Shown here: positions 57,994 through 64,000 of the stretch, piece by piece
How the letters are laid out: each line of letters begins with the position of its first letter
Position numbering within the stretch: the stretch's first letter is position 1
NCBI GenBank assembly: GCA_015832175.1
Contig: WJXW01000008.1
Coordinates: 2,356,001-2,420,000 of the forward strand
DNA: 64,000 nt
From: Paraphaeosphaeria minitans
Lineage: Eukaryota; Ascomycota; Dothideomycetes; Pleosporales; Didymosphaeriaceae
Direction of reading: 5' to 3'
The notes under the pieces: model-generated
Told to the model about the DNA's origin: nothing
Database searches by the model: none
The model's input: only the letters and a program-made list of their open reading frames with translations
Made by a program: the position numbers and the translations under genes

Positions 57994-58186
57994 TGTAATG
58001 GGCTAGGGTATAGCCCTAGCCTTTAGAAGGATCTTAAGGAAAGGAACTACCCTAAAAAAGTAGACCTACTAAGGAAAACTCTTTTTATAAGCGGCACACC
58101 CCCCTATAGAGACTTAATACCTAGAATTTATCCTTTATATTTTAGCACTTATTATTCTGTTTACTCTCTAAGGCTAGCTTATAATA
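57994..58186 (+). repeat. 5' LTR of Gypsy E2 (193 bp)
   Basis: The same repeat as 31,489-31,680 in reverse. The two copies diverge exactly at both ends of this interval. It carries 'ctataccctagc'-type inverted words near its start (TGTAATGGGCTAGGG...CCCTAGCC). Confidence 0.82.
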
Positions 58187-58249
58187 TTAAATTTTAGGTC
58201 TTCTAGAAAAGAGTTATTTAAAGGAACAGAGAAACGTAATAGAGTCTAG

Positions 58250-61200
58250 AATAACCTACTAATAGATACCTCTAATATCGCTAAGTTAGTAGAACAACTG
58301 CAGAACTTAATTACTACTAGAGACAAAGACTACTCTACTATATAAACGCTGTAACTCTAGAATAAAGAGCTGCGCGAGCTCTTTATGCGCTAATAGGCCT
58401 ACGCTAGTACTACTCTAGGCCTATCTACCTTTACTATAGGGGGCGGATCCCTATTTACTAGTATAGACTAGCTAATCTTATAGTATAAACCACTCCTAAG
58501 CCTAACTAAGTTTAGGGACTTAAAGTTATAGTTTAGGGCCTAAAAGGTTATAATAGATTATAAGCTCTAAGCTAATAAGTAGTTTATTAGCTCCCCCTAA
58601 GAGAAATAGGCGCTAATATAGGACTGCCTAGATAATAGTTCTTAGGACACAGTGGCAGCCTTCTACTAAACTAGGGGGGTAGATAGCTAGTTTAACCTAT
58701 AGATATTTATGCAGTACCTTACCTTTATATACACTAATAAACACGCCTAGTAAAAGGCTAAAGTATGCCTTAATATAATTAGGTAGAGCCCTAGGGAGAG
58801 TTTTTCTAACTTTTACGTCCGCTTTAAATAGACCTTAGTAGAGGTGGGCAGTAGCTAGTAGAGTAACACTAAAAAACTGCGTAAGTTACGCTACGTAATC
58901 TAGCGTAATATCTACATAGTTACCTTTAACTACAACGTTCCTAAAAGGGACTATAACGCAGCTATTACTAGGTTTTTATAGATTATAGTAGATTTTAAAA
59001 TAGAGGCCCTAAAAGATAAGCTTACTACTTAAGCTACCTTTTATAAAGGTGGCTAGCCCCCTCTTAAAGACAGTAATAGTAATATTAATATAACTCCTAT
59101 AGTACCTTTAACCTTAACCTAGCCCTAAGCTAGTAGGGAGGTAGGTAAGTAGCGCCTAAACTAAATACCTAAACATATCTTCTAGCAACACTAGAACGTA
59201 GGCGTGTACACTTACTGTAGTAAGCTTAACTATATAGCTAGAGCCTACTGTAATATAATTTTACTCTAGGCAATTACAACCTAACCTTAGTATAATAAAA
59301 TAAGTATCTAGTTAGGAAAAGAATAGCCCCTAGTTTAGCACTAATATAGGGGCTAAGCGCGACAGTATTAATAGAGGTATAATTAGGGTAAGCTGTAATA
59401 GTTAGAGTAGCTAAGGCTAGGGTAGGTATAAATAGGCCTACCTCTACTCTCTACGTCTTCCTTAATAGTATATAGTATGTAAAGGCCCTAATTAATATAA
59501 GGTATAAATACTTTATAGTAATTAGCCCTAAACTAGTGGATTTGCTCTTACTATAGCGTATTATAATCTTAGCCTAGGAGCTAAAATAGGCTGCTAGGTT
59601 ATTACTATAGACCTTTATTATAGAGATAGTAGTAGTGCCTTATAATATATTTAGGTAGTAATAGACTCTTCACACTTATATAATCCCTAACCTCTACTAG
59701 GATATAATTCTAGGGGCCTTCTAGCTAGCTAAGTCTAGAGTAGTAGTAGATATTTATAGCAGTAAAATTATAATTAGTATAACTAGGGGTCTTATTACTT
59801 TTAACACTTAGGTAGTAGAGAGGCGGGGCCTTCTCGCCACACTAGTAAATAAGGAGGATAACGCGACACCCTTTAATACTCTAAATAAAGACTAGAAAGG
59901 GGTATTCCTAACTTTACTCTAGGATATTACCTAGATACTTATAATAACGCTTCCTCGCACAGTAGAACCCCTACCCCCTTATAACATAGTAGGGCTAGGC
60001 CTTACTAAAGATAGTAGGACTCTCCCCCTAGAACTAGTAGAGTACGCTACTATCTTTAATAAGACTAAGGCGTTTAGCCTCCTACTATACTAGGGCACGT
60101 TAGACTACTATATCTACCTAAAGTAGACTCTAAGTAGCTCCCTTCTAAAACTACCCTAGAGCCTACTATACAGTATATCTAGAGATTAGCTAGTAAAACT
60201 CTAGCGCTAACTTATAAAACTTATAGATAAAGGCTAAATATAAGCTAGCTTCTCTTTAGTAGGTGCTCTAGTCCTTTTAGCCCTAAAGCCTAAGGGGAAA
60301 TAGTGCCTATATATTAATTATTAGGAGATTAATGTAATCTCTAAGCTAGATTAGTACTCCTTTCTACTTATTAAAGAGACACTACGCACCCTCTCCTAGG
60401 CTACTTAGTTTATAAAGGTAGATATCTATACTGCCTTTTATAAGCTGTAAGTTATAGAGGGGGAAGAACACTATACTATATTCTATACCTAGTTTAGCCT
60501 CTTTAAGTAGTTAGTAGTCCTATTTAAACTAACTAGGGTACCTACTATATTCTAGCGCTATATTAATAGCGCTCTAAAGGATACCCTAGGCGATATATAT
60601 ATAACTTACCTAGATAATATCCTTATCTATACAATAGGGCCCCTACGCTAACACTAGGACTATATACAATAAGTGCTAGGACTCCTATAGAAAGCTAGCC
60701 TATATATAGACCTAGGGAAATATAAATTCACAATAATAGAGGTTAGGTACCTAGGGTATCTTATTATAGTAGGTAAGGCTATTTACCCTAATCTAGTAAA
60801 GATATAAGTAATTAATTAATAGGACACCCCCTTTATAGTGCGTGTAGTCTACTACTTTATTAGCTTTACTAACTTTTATTATAACTTTCTCCCCTAATTC
60901 TCTAAGCAGGCCACACCCCTATATATCCTTACTAAGAAAGAGGTCCTATTTTAATAAGGCCTTAGAGAATAAGAGGCCTTCTAGGCCCTAAAGAATATAT
61001 TTATACAGGGCCCTATCCTGGCGCTCTAGGACCTAGAGCGTAACACGCTAGTAGAGGTAGACTACTTAGGTAGCGCTACTAGGGCCTATCTCTTCTAACG
61101 TATTAAGAGGATCTAGCACTTTATAGCCTACTACTTTACAGCCCTAACACTAGTCTAGCAAAACTACACTATTTATAATAAAGAGCTGCTTATAATTATA

Positions 61201-63060
61201 TAGGCCCTATAAGTATAGAGACTAGAGCTAATAGGAGTAGCGCGCCCCTTTAAAATTCTAATAGACTATAAGAACTTTAAATACTTTATAAAAATTTAAG
61301 AATTAAGTAAGTATTAGTACTAGTAGTTAGAGTTACTCTTTACCTTTTACTTCTACTTTTACTACTAGCCTAGATCTTAAGTAACTAGACTAGACGCACT
61401 AAGCTAGCGTAAGTAGGATATAGTCTAGTAGATAAGGATAAACGCCCCACTAATAGTGTCTAGGACTATTTAGGCTACCCTAGTATAGACGCAATCTTTA
61501 ATAGCGCTAGTAGGGGCTTAGATCTTTACTAACACGCATTTATAGGCACTCTAGAATATAGCTATAGTAGAGTTTCCCCCCTACTATATTAGGCTTAAGG
61601 CGGTGCGCTGTAGTAACTATATATTCTTTATAGTAGTTACTACCTCTTAATAAATTAGAGACTATATAATTAGTGTGTATAGGTCCCTTTTATAGTAAGG
61701 AGTCCTTTAGGTTCTAGCTTAGGAACCTTTTACTACTACTATTATATAGCGCGCACATAAGTTTCTAGTTATAGGCTATTTTAAGAAAAACTCTACGTTT
61801 AAGATTATCTACTAGGACTACTACTAGAATAATATATCTAAAGATGTTACCTAATTTATACGTAATTGCCACTGCGTAGGAGCGTATATAGACTAGTAAA
61901 AGTAGTAAGGTCTCTTATAGCTACTCCTAATTATAGACTAGTACTAGGCGTAACTCTTAATAGATTTTATAGTAGACCTCCCCTAGGCCTCTATAGCAGC
62001 ACTGCGATACCCACTTATAATTACTAATAGGCTGTTAAAGTATATATAACTAGAAGCTATAACTTCTATAATAGTAAAGTACTGTGTAGCCTACTTCTAT
62101 AATATATAATAGTAGTTCTATAGCTTCCCTACCTTACTAATTATAAATAGAGGCTTAGACTAGCTAGGGAAGTTCTAAACTACGCTATGTAAATTAACTA
62201 GAATAAAATAACTCCTCTCTACAGTATACTACCCCTAGACTAACAGTAGTATAGAGAGGGTAAACTAAGAGGTACTTTTAGTCCTCTATATTATAGTTAA
62301 CTTTAAATAGATAGACTAGCTAAACTACCTCTTAGCCTACTAGCTTATATTAAATAATAGAGTATCTACTACTATAGGCCTAAGCCTAAACTTTCTACTT
62401 AATAGATATTACGTTAATCTCCTTAAGAGAATCCCCTTACTAGTAGAGTCTACTCACACTCCTACTAGAAGGGTAAAACACTTCCTAGACTACTTTAAGA
62501 GAGGGATAGCTTTAGCCTAAGCTACTATTACTTATAGATAGCAGCGCACTATAGAGGCTATAAACTATACTTACTACTCTATAGAGTAATTCTAAGTTAG
62601 AAATAAAATATAGTTCTTACTATATAATATAAAAACAAACTAGCTAAAGAAGAAACTTAACTAGCTTAAGGTTAAGTATACTATAATAGCTATACTATCC
62701 CTACTTATAGTAATACTAGACCTATTTAGTAATCTCTATAAGACTATCTATATTAACCTCCTTAAGTAAGCGGCAGATAATCCCCTGCCTAGTTAGACCT
62801 AGGCTAACGCCTAGCTAGGCCTAGCCCTAGAGCTAGAAGAAGCGGACCTAAACCTATATAAATAGGAAGTAGAGGAGGTCCTATGTATTAAGAACACCTA
62901 GGGAAAACAATAATAGGCGCTAGTAAAGTAGACTAGATAGGTATTACTAACTTAGGTGCTAGTTAAAAATATTATAGATACTATAGCTCTAGACCGCTTT
63001 AAGGCCGCCTAGAGGGACTATAGGCATAATAATAGTTCTATCTAGTTTATAGGGAAGAAT
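58250..63060 (+). pseudogene. gag-pol of Gypsy E2
   Basis: Gag ~58,290-59,500 with a knuckle at about 59,212-59,256 ('YTYCSKLNYIARAYCN', near CCHC form). Reverse transcriptase ~60,150-60,800: 'FIKVDIYTAFYKL', 'FNLFKQLVVLFKLT'-type core, with the catalytic box reading YLDN at 60,607-60,618 (YLDD expected). RNase H ~60,950-61,300 ('VEVDYLGSATRAYL'). Integrase ~61,500-62,500 ('LLIIDQYQA'-like core near 61,940). Chromodomain ~62,860-63,050 ('EVEEVLCIKNT'). Stops replace Trp and Gln codons throughout. Confidence 0.8.
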
Positions 63061-63099
63061 ATATAAACATTATAAAAGAAGCTATAATAGATATTTAAG

Positions 63100-64000
63100 A
63101 ATTTATTCCCTTACTAACCTAGTAAAGGCGCTATTTATTTAAAAACTACTAAAGGCTATTAGCCTTAGGGTTATAATAACTAAAGCGGCACTAAAGTAAC
63201 ACTAGGTAGAAATAAAGGGGGGCTATAATAACTATATTACTCTTCGCACTAGTAGTAGTAGCACTTAGGAGGGTGCACTAAGCTAGCCCTAGATAAAGGC
63301 TTAGGTAGAGTTACTCTATAAGACTCTTAATATAGGTTAAAGGGTATACGCTATTAGGCTAGGGCCGCTAGGAGGGTAAAGTGGCGTTAGCTAGGAGCTA
63401 TTCTAAGTCGCTCTATAATAGTAGTAAGTAGGTTAGTAGTCTACACTTAGATCTAGGTTATCTTATTTAGGCGCTAGCTTATACTCTCCTTAAATTACTA
63501 GATATAATTTCCTATATTATTTATTCACCCTACTACATTATTAGCTAACAGTACTAGATTCTAATTATAGTTACTACTACACTAGGCTAAAGTTATCTAG
63601 AGTAAAGGTGTCACTAGGGCTATATCTATACTAGGGGGGGCAACTACTATTCTGTTACTATATTAAGGTAGGGGTATAGTAGGGGAGTCTAGTTCCTAGA
63701 TTAGGCTAGAGTTCTTAAGCGCTAAGTTTAGGTACTACTTATACTACTAGGCTAAGTGGTAGAACTCTACTATAAAAGTAAGTAGTGTTCTAGTTATAGG
63801 CTTCTAGAAGTTAGTGCTATACGTTATAGAATTATAGATATATAAATTACTATTAACCTAGCCTTACTCTACGTATTTAATCTAAAGGCGTAGAGCCCGC
63901 CTTAGGCCTAGGTTATTAGTAAAGGGGGCGGAATTGTACTAGTAGGTAGCCTTAGTGTAATAGTAGGCGCTATAGGAGTAGCCCTAGAATAGTTAACAGC
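63100..64000. other. 3' accessory region of Gypsy E2
   Basis: Collinear, in reverse, with 33,583-32,681 of E1. Both strands are readable if TAG/TAA are taken as former Gln/Trp. The minus strand corresponds to the antisense frame described in E1; the plus strand gives a low-complexity Ser/Leu/Arg-rich reading. No product assigned. Confidence 0.45.

Larger units (their letters stand above)
57994..64000 (+). mobile_element. Gypsy E2: 5' part to window end
   Basis: The 5' LTR is 57,994-58,186, starting TGTAATGGGCTAGGG and ending TATAATA (TATAACA expected). It is inserted in the helicase pseudogene after 'gcttg'. Order: gag, protease, reverse transcriptase, RNase H, integrase, chromodomain, then a 3' region running out of the window. 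By comparison with E1 (64,000 corresponds to about 32,681) another ~1.2 kb, including the 3' LTR, should lie outside, giving a total near 7.2 kb. Confidence 0.85.

Noticed and set aside
18600..64000. CRISPR array, prophage or bacterial operon
   Set aside because: The window is fungal: spliced genes, LTR retrotransposons and RIP. The repeats present are LTRs and microsatellites.

Overview
This window looks like a chromosome segment of a filamentous ascomycete, probably a Dothideomycete. Introns are short (51-58 nt) with GT..AG ends, several proteins belong to families typical of ascomycetes, and the right-hand part carries the signature of repeat-induced point mutation (RIP): CpA converted to TpA on both strands. 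The window has two compartments that meet near position 18,600.

Left compartment (1-18,600, balanced GC, gene-bearing). In order: the 5' part of the exocyst gene SEC8 (minus, cut by the window edge); CTR9, the TPR subunit of the Paf1 complex (plus, three exons), divergent from SEC8; a MUP1-like amino-acid permease (plus, two exons) preceded by a 26-bp minisatellite; a 588-residue unassigned acidic coiled-coil protein (minus); a decayed medium-chain dehydrogenase/reductase gene (minus, pseudogene); an Old Yellow Enzyme family oxidoreductase (minus, three exons); and a fungal rhodopsin-domain seven-helix membrane protein (plus, five exons).

Right compartment (18,600-64,000). No intact gene was found. 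It is a nest of LTR retrotransposons whose reading frames can still be followed because nearly all stop codons sit where Trp (TGG) or Gln (CAA/CAG) used to be. Target-site duplications and LTR pairs resolve the nesting. Gypsy A1 (21,616-28,222, TSD aactt) sits inside B, a short LTR element in which only a Gag is recognisable (19,862-29,461, TSD gctta). B sits inside the 3' LTR of a minus-strand Gypsy remnant, A3. Copia element D (33,584-40,836) sits inside minus-strand Gypsy E1 (31,489-44,622). Gypsy A2 (47,901-55,024, TSD tagag) carries a reversed solo A1-type LTR (TSD cacct) and splits a decayed RecQ-like helicase gene (about 46,740-57,993). That gene is also hit by a solo Copia LTR (TSD caaat) and cut off on the right by Gypsy E2, which leaves the window.

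The most interesting observation concerns the A family of Gypsy elements. The R-U5, gag and pol parts are shared, but everything between the end of the chromodomain and the TATA-like start of R differs between three subfamilies. This variable block consists of an antisense ORF for a coiled-coil protein (with a Cys motif in two of the three types), the polypurine tract and U3. The ORF type and the U3 type change together in all four copies seen, which suggests a swappable 3' cassette. The E family also has an antisense-readable frame downstream of its integrase.
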